64,000 nucleotides of DNA from Epiperipatus broadwayi (Eukaryota; Onychophora; Udeonychophora; Euonychophora; Peripatidae): assembly GCA_028023455.1 (NCBI GenBank), contig JAQFVV010000013.1, positions 9,330,411 through 9,394,410 on the forward strand, in the 5' to 3' direction. A program made the position numbers and the translations under genes. The notes under the pieces are model-generated. The model saw nothing but the letters and a program-made list of their open reading frames with translations. It did no database searches and was not told the DNA's origin. Below, one piece after another: positions 21,490 to 33,477 of the stretch (position 1 is the stretch's first letter; every line of letters starts with the position of its first letter).

Positions 21490-23660
21490 GACATGTTTGC
21501 ACAATCTCTTTTCCTTGCTAGTATGCATGAATATCACTTATATTGATAGGTCATGTTCAGATTTTTTTACCCACACACTTTCATCAGGTGCAAACATATA
21601 AGAACTCAGTCTGTTCATTTAATATCCACTGTAAGCACAATGTTTGTAATTTAGTATGCAGATTTCAACCTAAATATACTTCAACAGGTGATTTTCGTTA
21701 TTTAAGGTGGGTGTCAAATACTGATAAAGTAGTCTGGTAAAAACTGCTTCATGCATTCTTGTTTTCCCAGATTTGTTAATAGATGACTTTAAGTTTTGAA
21801 CAACTTTTTCAGTCAATCCATTAGATTGAAAGTGGTAAGGGGATGTGAATAAGTGTTTTATCCCCCATTCTTGCACAGCCTCCTCAAACTACTTTGATAT
21901 AAACCCAGTTCTGTTATCAGAAAGTAATGTTTACTATGGTATGAAAAAATTTTATGTAATTTACCCAATGTCTTGTCAGAAGTAGTATTTTTTAACTATT
22001 CTATATTTAGCCTACCCTGAATATGCATCAATCAACCATGAGCTGCAATGATCAATGAAGATGCACTGCCATTGCCTCTTCATTTTGGCCATGCTTCAAA
22101 CTTTGACAATGGCACTTTCATGCATAAGTGATAATTGCTGCATTTTTAACTATAACTTTTAATATTATGGTCTAATGCCTTTGCTCTGAAAATGCCCAGA
22201 TGACCTTCATGTAATAACTTCCAATCACATGATCATCCAATAGAATGCAGCATTTACTGACAGATTTCTCATGAGTGTTCCATAGCACTTTATGTAGAAA
22301 AATTGAATGATGATATGACCAGCCAGTACAAATTTGTTTTATAATCCATTGATAGCTGTAGTCATTATCCATCCAGGTTCCTACTGTTTTTCTATTAAGG
22401 GTTTGATTCTTTAGCACATCAATATAGTTAATTTTCATTTCATTTTGATAGGATTTAGTCTGATCAGGCATATGCAATACAGCATTGGTATCCCTTATTT
22501 GCTTTCCTTCCTATATTCCAGTATAGCCATAACCTGCCAGAATGTTCAGTCATCTTATCATGTGAGGGCTAATATGTTTAGGAAACTGTTTGTTTCCTAA
22601 AATTCTCAGGAAGTGTTTATGATGAGTAATTTTAGTAAATCTACATCTGTAAGTATTGAATTGAACAGATGACTTGAGTTTTTCTCCACTTTGGACAAGG
22701 TGAGCAAAGCATAGGAAATGGGTTGTTCACCTGACTGAGCAGGGTGACATAATACTGTGCCAACTCTGAATTCAGAGGCATCTGTCATATGAATGACTTT
22801 TAAATCATTATTATAATGAACTAGTAGTCTATTAAAGTTAGCAGTGACTTTGTATACAAAAATTCTTGCTCTTGCTCAGGTTCCAATTTCCATTTCTGAC
22901 TTTTTTTAAGTAGATCATAGATGGATCTGTCTATGTGAGCTTTACCTTCCAAAATATTTTCAAAATAATTTAAGAATCCTAGAAAAGCCTGTAATTATCT
23001 GGGGCAGAAGATGTGCCATTTTTTGAAATGATATGGTCCAAAATCTTAGATAGATTTATGGGTATTAAGCTCAGCCCCATTTCATCAAGTTTTTTGCATA
23101 AATTAATTAAACGAATTCTAATTTTGTTTTCAGTAGTAGCAGTAATAAGACTGTCATCAACAAATGGAATGACCCTCTCAACTCCATTAAGGTAAATTTT
23201 AATAATTGGTTTAAATATGCTGGGGGGAAGAAGTTAATGGAAGCCAGTTGCATTTAAATAATTCTACATATATGGTTAGTGTTAATATTAAAGTGACTCT
23301 CTCAGTGACTAATATCAGGTGGAAAGCAGGATTTAAATCTAATTTTGTAGAAAAATTAATTTCTACAGAGACACTATTATTTCTCTTATGTTGGGGACAG
23401 GGTAGGCAATTTTACTAATAGCTTTGGTAATCGATATATGATAATCACCCCACAAATGAATTTTCCCATTGGGTTCAGTAATAATTAGTAATGGCTTAGC
23501 CCAATCAGATTCTTGTGTGGATTCTAACATGCCTCTCTTAACTAATTTATTAATTTCCTTCTCTACTCTTTCTTTCTGAGTGAATGGATTCATATGCAGT
23601 TTGCAAATAATAGGTATGACCACAGGGATTACTCTAATGAGACAGGTATCAGTTTCTCAA
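21490..23660 (-). pseudogene. Ty3/gypsy retrotransposon relic (RT, RNase H, integrase)
   Basis: In minus-strand order: RT N-terminus (23623-23363), with an E-EINKLVKRGMLE helix, W-KP and a GDYH segment equivalent to the usual GDYR, then YPVPNIREI; the catalytic box near 23155, reading FVDDSLIT; RNase H opening TDASEFRVG (22788) with a downstream PISYA; a linker (22477-22172); and the integrase C-terminal half (21876-21670) with SPYHFQSNGLTE. Multiple stops and frame changes make it non-functional. No LTRs were recognised. It differs clearly from the gypsy element at 61-64 kb. Confidence 0.85.
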
Positions 23661-25486
23661 TAAACTAAGAAATTTGTCTCTCATTTCAATTTCTAATTCA
23701 ATCTTTTTTATGAATGTGAATTTTATGCCCAATTTTCTGAACCAGTACTATTAAATTCTCTCCATCAAATAAGAAATTAAAAAAATATTATTATCATTTG
23801 TATTCTCAGATAAAAAATTACCTAATTCTTTTGGCAAGCCAAATACCAACAAATATTTTAGAAAATGTGTGTTACATTGATTAGCTTTTAAAATAATTGG
23901 AATCATATATATCATCATGGTTTATGTTATGTCTTATGACTATTTGTTATTCAATTATTATCATAATCATAAGCTCTTCATATTTATTATGGTTCTCTAT
24001 TGCAAACAATGAAGCATTCCCTGGATTACACCAATATTATTAAATGACCAGTTCATCTTATTGTGAAATATTATCCAAATCTTTATATGTGCCTTTGAAG
24101 AACTTTCCAAAATTAAAGAAATGTTGTAAATCTAAATAATATAAAAAATTAAAATTGATAATATTACCATGTTACCCTTAATGTTACTTTAAAAATGTTT
24201 TACCAGTGACAACAGAAATGTAACTTTGGAAGCTTTCACTTAAAAATAGCTCTAAGAATAAATAATAAATTTTACATAATGGCTCCAATTTTATTTTACA
24301 ATAACAATTATGTTTGTTACCAATCAAATTAATTTCATTGTTCTCATATAAGCTTTTTATTCTTGCAAGCTATAGATCACAATAAAGATTTCAGACTGCC
24401 TTCTCTTACTACATATGTGTTTTATTCAAAAACCTCTAATCATCAAATATACAAATACCTAAAACTCTCTACCAAAAATAATAGTTTGATTTTCTAATTT
24501 AAATACCATGATTGTGAAATTGTTGCTACTAAAGTGTGAATATATTTACAATCAGTTACAAATATATAAGGTATTAAAACTTTTAATATAATACAAATAT
24601 TTTCAATAGGTGATATTTCTGTCCATGTTGTAATATCCAATAGAATTTTATCCATTGAAATTTTATCTGTATACTTGTTAATATAAAATATCAACTTCAA
24701 TAAGTAGATATAAAGCTAAAAATCCACTTGTATTGTTTTAATTGTACTCAGATTTATATATACGAAAATATTGAACAGTAGTTAATGTTTTTATGTGCCA
24801 AGCCTATATCTTGTGACTGAGTGCAAGTGAGCTTGGTAATTTTTTCAAAAGTTAAGGATTTCTCAAGCTAGTTTAGAGCCAATAATTACATGAGAGAAAA
24901 ACTTTATCAACCAACATTTGACTACCTTAATAAGAGCATCTATTCCTCAACTATTCTTTAGCATGTATTAAGAAGTGCTAAACTACTTTTAGTCTACTTT
25001 TGTTTTTTTTATTTAAAAAAACTGATTGTAAAAAAAAAAAGCGATATAAGAAATTTAGAAAAATGATAGGAGAGTATCATGTGGATATTATGAATCTTAG
25101 TATTATGACTAATAATTATCATATTGTTGTTTGTTTACTTATATGCAGATCTGGTGATTAATTTATATTTCAAAAATGTGATAATTCTTTTTCAGTGCTG
25201 TGATATCATTATATACTACGTATAATTTGATTAATTTTATTGTAACAAATAATAATGGGGTGATTACACCAGTAACATCTTTCTTATCAATGCTATAAGA
25301 TCTAATACATCATCTTCTATTAAGCAAAAATATTTCTGATACAATAAATAATGTAAGTAAAAAATGTAATTAAAAAAGTCAAACTAATAATGTTTTAGTA
25401 ATCACTAAAACAAATATAAATAAATTTAACCTTGCAATGTTCTTATTTTTAGACAATCAAAGAAAGTATTCAAACTTAATACTTAC
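23661..25486. other. Dynein intron, mostly AT-rich
   Basis: The first 150 bp may be further gypsy protease/RT debris. The 68-codon minus frame at 24494-24700 has no recognised similarity and is probably chance. Confidence 0.5.
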
Positions 25487-25728
25487 TTAGAATCATATTT
25501 CCAAACATCTAGCAATTTCAACTCCCAATGAGCCCAGGATAAATTTTCTTGATCAACATAGTATTCATAAACAAAATCTTTATTAGGAAAGGTGCCTTCC
25601 AATTCTCGAAGAAATGTATCCAACTTTTTACGACCATCTTCATCTACTGCACTAGCAATTGACCAAATGGCACAAAATACAAACCACATCTCGATGATCC
25701 GAGCACAGTCAGGATTTGATAAAAATGT
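25487..25728 (-). CDS. DNAH2: Axonemal dynein heavy chain exon d: AAA2-AAA3 linker
   Basis: The exon is 242 bp, with acceptor AATAG before 25728 (phase 0) and donor GTAAGT immediately below 25487, ending in phase 2. It encodes TFLSNPDCARIIEMWFVF, the AIWSIASAVDEDGRKK helix, the LRELEGTFPNKDFVYEYYVD block and a W--WELKLLDVWKYDSK tail. The FPNK--VYEYFVD signature of the AAA2/AAA3 junction is characteristic of axonemal chains, and its exact flavour is closest to DNAH2 among the chains I can recall. The upstream neighbour is separated by only 76 bp. Confidence 0.95.
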
Positions 25729-25804
25729 CTATTACAAAACAAAGTATTAAAACTTTATTTAATGTACTAATATTACCACGTAAATTAACTGGAAATATAC
25801 TTAC
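25729..25804 (-). other. 76-bp intron
   Basis: GTAAGT at 25804-25799 and AATAG at its other end. It is the only short intron visible; the other complete introns span 6.1-22.8 kb. Confidence 0.9.
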
Positions 25805-25969
25805 AGGAATTCTATTTATTAATAAAGTTGACAGCAGTTTGCACAGTGACCTCACAGCAGTGATATCAGATATGGAAATCAACTCATGGCAATTAGTTTT
25901 TTTAAACAATAACAATTTCACTACATATTTTTCATAAAACAGTTTTTTCAAAACGGATGCAACATCTTG
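25805..25969 (-). CDS. DNAH2: Axonemal dynein heavy chain exon c: AAA2 C-terminal helices
   Basis: The exon has 55 codons, phase 0 to phase 0, with acceptor CTTTCAG before 25969 and donor GTAAGT at 25804. It encodes QDVASVLKKLFYEK, a K-rich helix, the NCHELISISDITAV segment and RSLCKLLSTLL. This is the helical small domain of AAA2, matching the N-KELV-P--Y--I-SLCKL pattern of DNAH2-type chains. It joins the 33340-33477 exon upstream and the 25487-25728 exon downstream in frame. Confidence 0.93.
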
Positions 25970-27430
25970 CTGAAAGTAAAAAAGAATAATGATAATATTT
26001 TAAAATAGTAATTTTAATATAAAAGTAAGAGTACTTTAATTGCTGAAAATGCATTAAATTAGAAATGACTTTCTCACAATCAATTTATGAAATTTCAAGT
26101 TTCAATATAATATATAGTAGTAACAGTAATAATTCAACACCAAAGTTATTAAAAATTGCTAAAAAATTTTGATAAACCAATGACATAACTATTGTGCATC
26201 AAAGAAGGTCAACTGTCTCTAAAACCAAAGAGAACAATGGATTATATTAAAACTCTGTTACTGAAACGAAAAGAAATATATGCAATTATAACAATATTTC
26301 GTATAAAAGGAAAATATTAAGAAGATTAAATACAACTTTAGAGCATTTTGGTGTTAAGCACTCTTTTCAAAGCCAAACATTATATTCAAAACTAAAATGA
26401 AAATATAAAAATTATACCTTTAATGCAATTAAGTGTATAAATTTGTATTTACTTTTTTATTAACAGTTGCCTTTGAAAAGGTTGCCAAGTGTGCAAAATG
26501 CATTAAGATTATATTTAATGTTTAAAATGTTTTCTTTTTTATAAGAAGTATTGTTTATTCAGATTATTTTCCTTATTCTATTTGTAATTAATTTGTTTAA
26601 ATGCTTTGAATGTTAGCTAAGAAAAAGTTTATTCATATGTTAATTTTGTTATCTGTTGCACAGCACACTTTTGGCTGGTAAAGTCAGCATTGTTATAATT
26701 ACATGTTCATTTGTAATTGTTGTATATTGGTTGTAAAATAATTTCTCCTTAGACAAAGTCAAAAGTTTCTAGCAATGGCCATAAGCTCAGAGACACTGTT
26801 AGTGCAGTTAAACATTCTTTCCTTCTGAAATTATTATATATCAACTGGAACAAAAGGATTTTTTCTCTATTAGTATTACTCATTTTAAATTTACAATTGT
26901 TAAATCACTTTAGAAACACCCATATTCTCATCTATCTTTTTTAAAATAAAAGCGGTTTATTAGTTCCAGTATTCTATAAGAATATTTTTTATTTTCTAAA
27001 AATCACAAATACTTCTTTTTTTCCTTTCATTTTTGTTTGGTTTCATTATCAATACAATTTAATCTGTGTCATTTTCAAAATAAATGTTCAACATTTATTT
27101 CCATCTTCAGATAAACCATCTCATTTCCATATTCTTTCTTTGGTATACAAAGTTGCTGTTTTTCCCCCAAACAACAATAATCTCCCTAGTTTTAACATAT
27201 TTTTTCAAATTTTTTTAATTCTATTTTTTTCATACATATTCATTTCTCATAAATCTATATCATTTCTCTAGCCAATTCATAAATCTGTAATGTATTCTTC
27301 ACATATCTATTCCATTTCTTATATAAACAAATAGAAATAAAGTGTGTCTCTATTATCTTTGCATACTGTAAAGTGTTTCTAGTATATGGTATTTATTGCC
27401 TATTGTAGCATTCCAAACATTATAATTTTC
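25970..27430. other. Dynein intron, no recognised gene
   Basis: A weak imperfect inverted repeat (about 26340-26375 against 26465-26505) surrounds AT-rich sequence. No coding signal. Confidence 0.5.
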
Positions 27431-27439
27431 ACTGTTATA

Positions 27440-28150
27440 AAATTCAACTCTATTTCTTTTTTTCCTAACATTTACATACCTATCTAGCTCTTTTTGGAAT
27501 TATATTAAAAAATTTCTGAGTCTCTTGGTCAACATACAATGTCTCATTTTCAAATATTAAAGCAGATATTATTACTTCTTTTCAATTAGTCTAAATATTT
27601 CATATTACAACTTGAGAAACATGCTTGACTTTAAATTAGCCCCATTCTGTTTTTAGATTTTTATCATAACTCTTAATACTCAACTATCTGTGCAGTTTCT
27701 TTTCTCATTTAGCAAAGAACATAAATACTTGTAATCCTTCACTTCTCTAAGACAAATACCTTATATTTTCTATTTTTCAGTCTTACATTTCTTATTTATT
27801 GTTAATATCTTGTATTTTTTCTCACTGGATTTAATATTTATATTTCTTCCTATCTTATATACTAATACTCTATACCTTATATACTAAAACAAATATAAGC
27901 AATCTAAGTGCACTCATCTATGCACTCTACATAGTGCAAATACAATATATTATTCCAAAGTTTCAAAATTAACTGACAGTCTCAATTGTTCAATAGTCTT
28001 CTTTAAAATTATATTATATATTATTTAAAAAAAAAGAAAAAGCTACATTATCCATAAAAAAGGTTATCATATTATGCACTTTCTTGATTTCATCTATGAG
28101 AATATCTACTTTTACTCTCACCTATAAGTCAATCACCAAATCACATATAA
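27440..28150 (-). pseudogene. Non-LTR retrotransposon RT relic
   Basis: The minus strand yields broken RT-like blocks: a VRVKVDILIDEIKKV stretch (about 28120-28080), where the catalytic pair should follow but is eroded, then LREVKDYKYLCSLLNE (about 27760-27710), matching the EV-DYKYLG--I segment after the RT palm, and a LRNF-I-FQKEL-RY-like tail. Stops every 20-40 codons show great age. Confidence 0.5.
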
Positions 28151-28574
28151 ACAAATTAAATTATAAAAAAAAATTAGCATTTCTTTATTGGTCTGGAAAA
28201 AGTTCCTCAGTAGTCATCATCTTATTATATATATATATATTGTACCAATATTGAAATTGGCACATGATAATTTATCTAAAAAAAATTATTAAAATAATCT
28301 TTCATAAAAGAAAACATATTTAAAAGTTAAGAGTTTTATTACAGTTTATTTTCATAAAAGAGTTTGAAATAAAAGTTAGAAAATAATTGATTAAAAGGGG
28401 GAAGGGGGAGTTTTGGTTAGAAAAATTAAACTAAAAGTTTTATAAAAGGGAATAGAGTTTATTATTAGTAGTTGAAATATAATTTAAAGTTTAAAAAATA
28501 CAAATCTCTTTTCATTCAAATTAAAGAAAAAGTAATCTTAAAACCAGTTATATATGCGTGTATATATGTGTGAT

Positions 28575-29495
28575 TGTAAATAAATAAAAATGTATGCGTA
28601 ATAAATATTAAAATGAAATAAAAGAAGATTATCATTAAAAACACAGCGATGGCTATTAATTAAAATTATATAAAACAACACATTTGCATGGCTATTACCA
28701 ATTAAACAATCTTCAAAAACACGTCAAAGGATTAGTTATCAAAGTAATTTCAACAACAGATATTGCCGGAGGATATTACAAGGACAACGCATCGCAGGTA
28801 TAAATAGACCTTTTTTTATCGGACAATCAATTGAGTCAGTTAAGTTCAGTGAGGACATTCAGTCGAGTTAATTGTTTCAGTTCAGATAGCAGTTTAGTTT
28901 ATTATGTATCCAGAAATAAAAATGCAGTGCTGAGCAGCTTTTGGAAACATACGTTTCTCCAGCCTGAAGTCCGATGAAAACAGCAAGATCTGCCCATGAA
29001 ATAATGTCAGCATAACAACTTGGAAATCTCCATCAGTATCTAATTATCTCCAATAATAATAATCGTGAATAATAAGGAAACTCATCAAGGAAACATCCCA
29101 ACCGACTGGAAAGATTCTCACCTAAAGCAGTAACCAAAGAAAACGAAGTTCTACATCCACAGTCAAAATCCTAGATAATAATATTTCATATTCTTATTTC
29201 TGTAATAGCCATTGCATCGCATTGATTCATAAAGCCTCCACAGACAAGTAATTTGAACTCTATAAGCATGCATAAAATGAACTATTGATGTGCGTATTTG
29301 TGAATGCTATATGATTTTATAAACATCAAACATTATTTATGCTTTCTCATAAGATATATTATAGTGTATTAATTTAAAATGTGTGTGTTATTTTAGATTT
29401 ATAAAATGTTTAAAATTAGTAAATATTAGTTAATAAATTGTCTTTAAAATTAAACTTTATTTGTCGGTCAATTCTTTTTACCAATCTCTCTTACA
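28575..29495 (+). mobile_element. Probable solo LTR (Ty3/gypsy type)
   Basis: The block is richer in G+C than its flanks and laid out like an LTR promoter: TATAAATAG at 28799-28807, TCAGTT initiator-like sequence at 28836-28841, and an AATAAA-type signal near 28914. The limits proposed here use short inverted ends (TGTAA at 28575, TTACA at 29491-29495). I could not find a matching target duplication, so the limits are tentative. No primer-binding site or coding sequence adjoins it. Confidence 0.42.
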
Positions 29496-29521
29496 ATTCT
29501 TTTCACCACTAATTATGTATA

Positions 29522-29570
29522 ATCTGTTAGTGATTACCCAACTGAGCTAGTCGTGGATACTTAGGCATTG
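29522..29570 (-). pseudogene. tRNA 5'-half-like fragment
   Basis: The minus strand reads TAGCTCAGTTGGG, a full match to the tRNA D-arm/A-box consensus, preceded by an acceptor-like stretch. No anticodon arm or B box follows at the right distance, so this is a fragment or SINE head rather than a tRNA gene. Confidence 0.3.
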
Positions 29571-30354
29571 AGTTAGTGGCCATTGTTCAAAGTGCGTTGT
29601 TTATTCTTCTGAATAGATAGCTGGCACCCATGTTTACATGAAACAAAAAAGTGCTTTGAACTCTGGTGTTGAACTCAACAGTCGAGAAGAAGTTATGTCC
29701 TGGAAATGTAATGCTAGTTATATATTTTATAATTATCGTTTGGGCATACATACTCCCCGAGTATGTTCTTCTCTGCCTAAGAGACCGGTGTTTCGATTGA
29801 CCCATATTCAAACCCAGTACAATATATATATATATAAATAGTTAAAAAAAATTCTACAAATATCAGTGACATGTTATTATTACTTGACTGACATAGTATA
29901 AAACAAATAATCGATAATGATGACTTCTGTTTTAACTTTGTCTTGTATTTGTCTAATTTATCTTAAAATATCTATTTCACTTAACTGCATGCAATATTAA
30001 TAAAATTATAAGTTGAAAAAGTCAGGTTAAAGTTTAAACACTTCATTGAAAGTTAATTTGCTTTTGCAGAATTAATTCTATATCAATTATAATTCATTTA
30101 TAACATTGCATGGCATTTGTATTAGGATACATAAAAAGCCTCTAAGCTAAATATTTGAAATTAAAATGTTAAGTACTAGGCAATCATTTGATTTATTTAA
30201 TGTTTTTTAAACATAACATTGTTTAAATGGAAGATGAGGAAATCAAGAGATCCTTAATCTACTATATAATAATTGTATGTACATATATTTACAGTATATC
30301 AAAATTACCCCAAATTTACACTCAATCAGACTAGCCAAAAAAATATAAATTCTA

Positions 30355-30401
30355 AAACACAACCAATGGTTTCACTGCTACAAGAAAACTTCTCAAGTGT
30401 A
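30355..30401 (-). ncRNA. Hammerhead-like motif, variant core (left PLE end)
   Basis: Minus strand: ACAC, core TTGAGAA, a stem II-like region, GAAA, CCATTGG, TT, GTGT. The GTGT pairs with ACAC. The core differs from CTGANGA at two invariant positions. The right-end counterpart is at 31470-31515. Confidence 0.4.
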
Positions 30402-30487
30402 AAAAACTACAAAATAACATATTTAAACTAAACATTATCCACAGTTCCACTTACATCCTACACACCCTTAATATTAAAAAAAATCTT

Positions 30488-30690
30488 TTAAATAAAATCA
30501 TAAAATTTAAATAATAAAGATTCTTCAATTCTTTTTATTTCATTTCTCTCAAAGAAGACAACCTTAGTTTCAACAAAATTAATAGTGTGGCCTGTATCTC
30601 TTTCATGGATATATAAAGCAGAACTGAGATAATTAATTCTAATTCTATTTTTATATATCTTTATTCTTTCATTTAAGCTCAAAAACAAGG
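30488..30690 (-). pseudogene. PLE C-terminal (post-GIY-YIG) fragment, left copy
   Basis: The frame LNERIKIYKNRIRINYLSSA continues with an IHERDTGHTINF block and NEIKRIEESL, the segment that follows the GIY-YIG nuclease core in PLE polyproteins (SA---H--E-GH-I-F, then an R-IKEA-like helix). It is open to its stop but lacks the RT and the nuclease start. Confidence 0.75.
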
Positions 30691-30849
30691 GATAATATAC
30701 ACTATTCTAGAATTAGTCTTTATATCAAAAATTTCTTTGTATTATTTAATAATTTGAGTCTTGTTTGGTATATAGTTTTTATGTTAAGAGCAGAGAGTTA
30801 AGATCTATAATTAAACCTGGTAGATATCATTCTATAACTCATAAAGTAG

Positions 30850-31430
30850 CTGCTTTTATTAAGAAATTATTGTTATAGAAATAAGAAATTAAATAATTAT
30901 AATGGGGTAAATTTGTTTAAAAAAAAGTCAATTTTATAAAGATTATTTGAATGTTGGTAACTTTGATAAATTTGTTAAAATTGTTTATTTAATAGTAATC
31001 ACATTTGTAATAATATAAAGGATAAAGAAAAATATGATTTTATTTCTTTGCCATTGTAAATTATTGTCTTATAGAATTGTATGTAAAAATAGTAATTTGT
31101 TTGGGAATAAGAAAATTGCTTGGAAAAGGAGTATTACATTAAATAATTTATTAAATAATATAAAGAAAATTTTTGATAGAAAGACAATTCTTGGAGTATT
31201 GTATATTATCTCTTGTTTTTATAAGAAAGTATAGGTAAGAGTAGTTTGAGCTTAAATGAAAGAATAAAGGTACATAAAAGTAGAGTTAGAAATAAATGTT
31301 TTAGTTCTACCTTATATATCCATGTAAAAAATACAAGCCACATCATTAATTTTGATGAGGCTAAGGTTATCTTCTTTGAGAAAAATGAAATAAAAAGAAT
31401 TAAATAATCTTCATTATTAAAACATTATTG
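30850..31430 (+). pseudogene. PLE C-terminal half, right copy
   Basis: About 31034-31234 encodes a KKIAWKRSITLNNLLNNI stretch and then GVLYIISC, corresponding to the PLE linker and the first strand of the GIY-YIG domain (G-Y-I-C). After a frame break, 31240-31410 repeats the SSTLYIH---T-HIINF block seen in the left copy. The nuclease catalytic arginine/glutamate region is eroded. Confidence 0.7.
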
Positions 31431-31469
31431 TGGGTAATGTTTAGTTTAAATATGTTATTTTGTAGTTCT

Positions 31470-31515
31470 TTACACTTGAGAAGTCTGCTTGTAGCAGTGA
31501 AAGCATTGGTTGAAT
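31470..31515 (+). ncRNA. Hammerhead-like motif, variant core (right PLE end)
   Basis: TTGAGAA core, a strong stem II CTGC-TTGTA-GCAG, GAAA, then GCATTGGTT. Stem I pairing is largely lost in this copy. Confidence 0.4.
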
Positions 31516-31539
31516 TATAGAGTTTATATTTTGTAGCTA

Positions 31540-33339
31540 CTCTCGTTGAGTTATGACTTTGGGGAAATTGATTATTTTATTGACTAGTTTAACTTTAGGT
31601 TTTTAATATATTTATATATACATGCTATATAATATTAAGTTTGATGGTTTCTTATTTTAACAAACCAAATATATTCATTCAAAATTTATGCTAAAGAGTA
31701 TTAATAGCAGTAGTTTTCTCAGTTTTGATAATTCAATCAAAACCAAAAAAATATGTTTTTAAAAATTAGTAATCTGATAATTTCTACTTGGCTTTTAAAT
31801 CACAGCCAACTAATTATTAATATTAGTTAATTCAGATTCATACTTTCACAGTTCTGAATCTTAACTGTCCTCATATTAGTTAACAAAGTCTATGAGGATA
31901 GTCAAAAGTGCTCTTAAATGACAATTATATTTTTTGTACTTTTCAAAATTTTTGATTACCATATTTACTAATATTTAATTATAAGTTTATGTATATTGCT
32001 TTGAAAAAATACAGACATTAATTTATAATATTATAACCTATTTACATACATATATAAAGTACATCTAGTGAGTACAGTGTTATATATATATATATTGAGA
32101 ACAATACTATTTTAAATAATTCCTTGAAAATAACAGTTAAAATCTCTAATTTAAAAGTAAAACAAGTAAATAATTTTTGCTTGAATTATAAGTTTATAAA
32201 AACAAGCGCCTGATTCATAGGCAATTTTATTTTGGAAAAAAAAAAAGTAAACCCCAAAAATGTTTCTAGATTAGGGAACAAAAAACTTGCTGGAGTATTT
32301 TTAAAGACGGTTATAATTAATCAAGAGAAAATAACTTTCCAAACTGAATCTCATGATAATTTTTTAAAAAAGAAATACTTTTTTTTACCATTTCAAATAA
32401 TGAATGAACTTTGACTCATACTATTTTTTTATATACACACATATATGTGTGAACTTTATGTATCTTCTCAACACAGAATTAATTGTGAAAAATATAATAT
32501 TTTTAATAAGTTTATTATTTTGACAAATTAAAATATATGATATAAATGTTAGCATGCACACCCACTTCCATGGGTACTCACTTATATATCTTATATACAT
32601 GTGAAAATAGCTAAACTCACAAGATATATATATATATTATAATTTTAAATTACAATAATGATAAAAGTAAATAGTAATAATACAAAAGTTATACCGAAGT
32701 ACTTCTGGTTACTTAAATTGTGGCCATTATCAACTCAACTTACATGAACAATGAAGATTTTCATGAGTAAAAGATATCAAAGATATTGTCCAGATTCATC
32801 CATTTATAAATAACAATAATACTGTACTGATATTCCAGCTGAATTACATTTTCCATCATTCATTATTTAATTGATGGAATGTGTTATCCAATTGAAAAGT
32901 CATTGTAATGGTACCTTTCAGACAATATATCTTCTGCATCATTCTGAAAATTTTCTAATACTTTTAATCACTACCTATCAATAAAAAATTGATCAACCTC
33001 AAAATGATATCTGTTTCAGATTCTGCTCTTATCAAATGTATTAAATACTACCATTATACTAAATTGATGTTAATGCTTGCATGTTCAAATTAGAATATAT
33101 TTTTATTACAATCATATTTTTAATAGCTTAATATATAGACAAGTTAAGAAAAGCTTTCTATACATTGCTAGTTTACTATATGAAAACTTAATAACACTTT
33201 ATAATTACAGCATCATCCTTTATAATTGGTAATTTGATAAAGTTATACCCTTGGTTGAATTTTTTTTCCAGTATGATTACTATTTATATGAATAAAAAAA
33301 ATCCTACTATTATTCCAATAACATATATACTTTTCTTAC
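31540..33339. other. Dynein intron, no recognised gene
   Basis: AT-rich with short TA runs (32080-32096, 32625-32640). Nothing coding was identified. Confidence 0.55.
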
Positions 33340-33477
33340 ATTATTCACTTTAGCTAACCAAGAGTCAACATATGGCTGCCAGCCAAGGTCATGCTCATCT
33401 ACATAAACCATTCCACACCGAGAAACTGTAGCTGGTGAGGCTGTTGACAAATCCAGAGTTTCAAATAATAGTGCAAC
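33340..33477 (-). CDS. DNAH2: Axonemal dynein heavy chain exon b: AAA2 sensor region
   Basis: The exon has 46 codons, phase 0 to phase 0, with acceptor TTTTTTAG before 33477 and donor GTAAGA at 33339-33334. It encodes VALLFETLDLSTASPATVSR followed by CGMVYVDEHDLGW, the strongly conserved ASPATVSRCGMVY signature after the AAA2 Walker B, and a SWLAKVNN tail. It follows the 56282-56418 exon directly in frame (LPEQ then VALLFE), equivalent to the EQ-V-LLFE junction of DNAH2. Confidence 0.96.

Larger units (their letters stand above)
30337..31536. mobile_element. PLE fold-back (head-to-head Penelope-like copies)
   Basis: A minus-strand PLE 3' end (30690 down to 30337) and a longer plus-strand 3' half (about 30850-31536) face away from each other. 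Their terminal non-coding parts (30337-30480 and 31434-31536) are inverse complements with moderate divergence. An inverted partial copy at the 5' side of a truncated PLE is a known consequence of PLE retrotransposition. Confidence 0.75.

Noticed and set aside
29522-29570. A functional tRNA gene
   Set aside because: Only the D-arm/A-box half is present; no anticodon arm, T arm or B box at the right distance.
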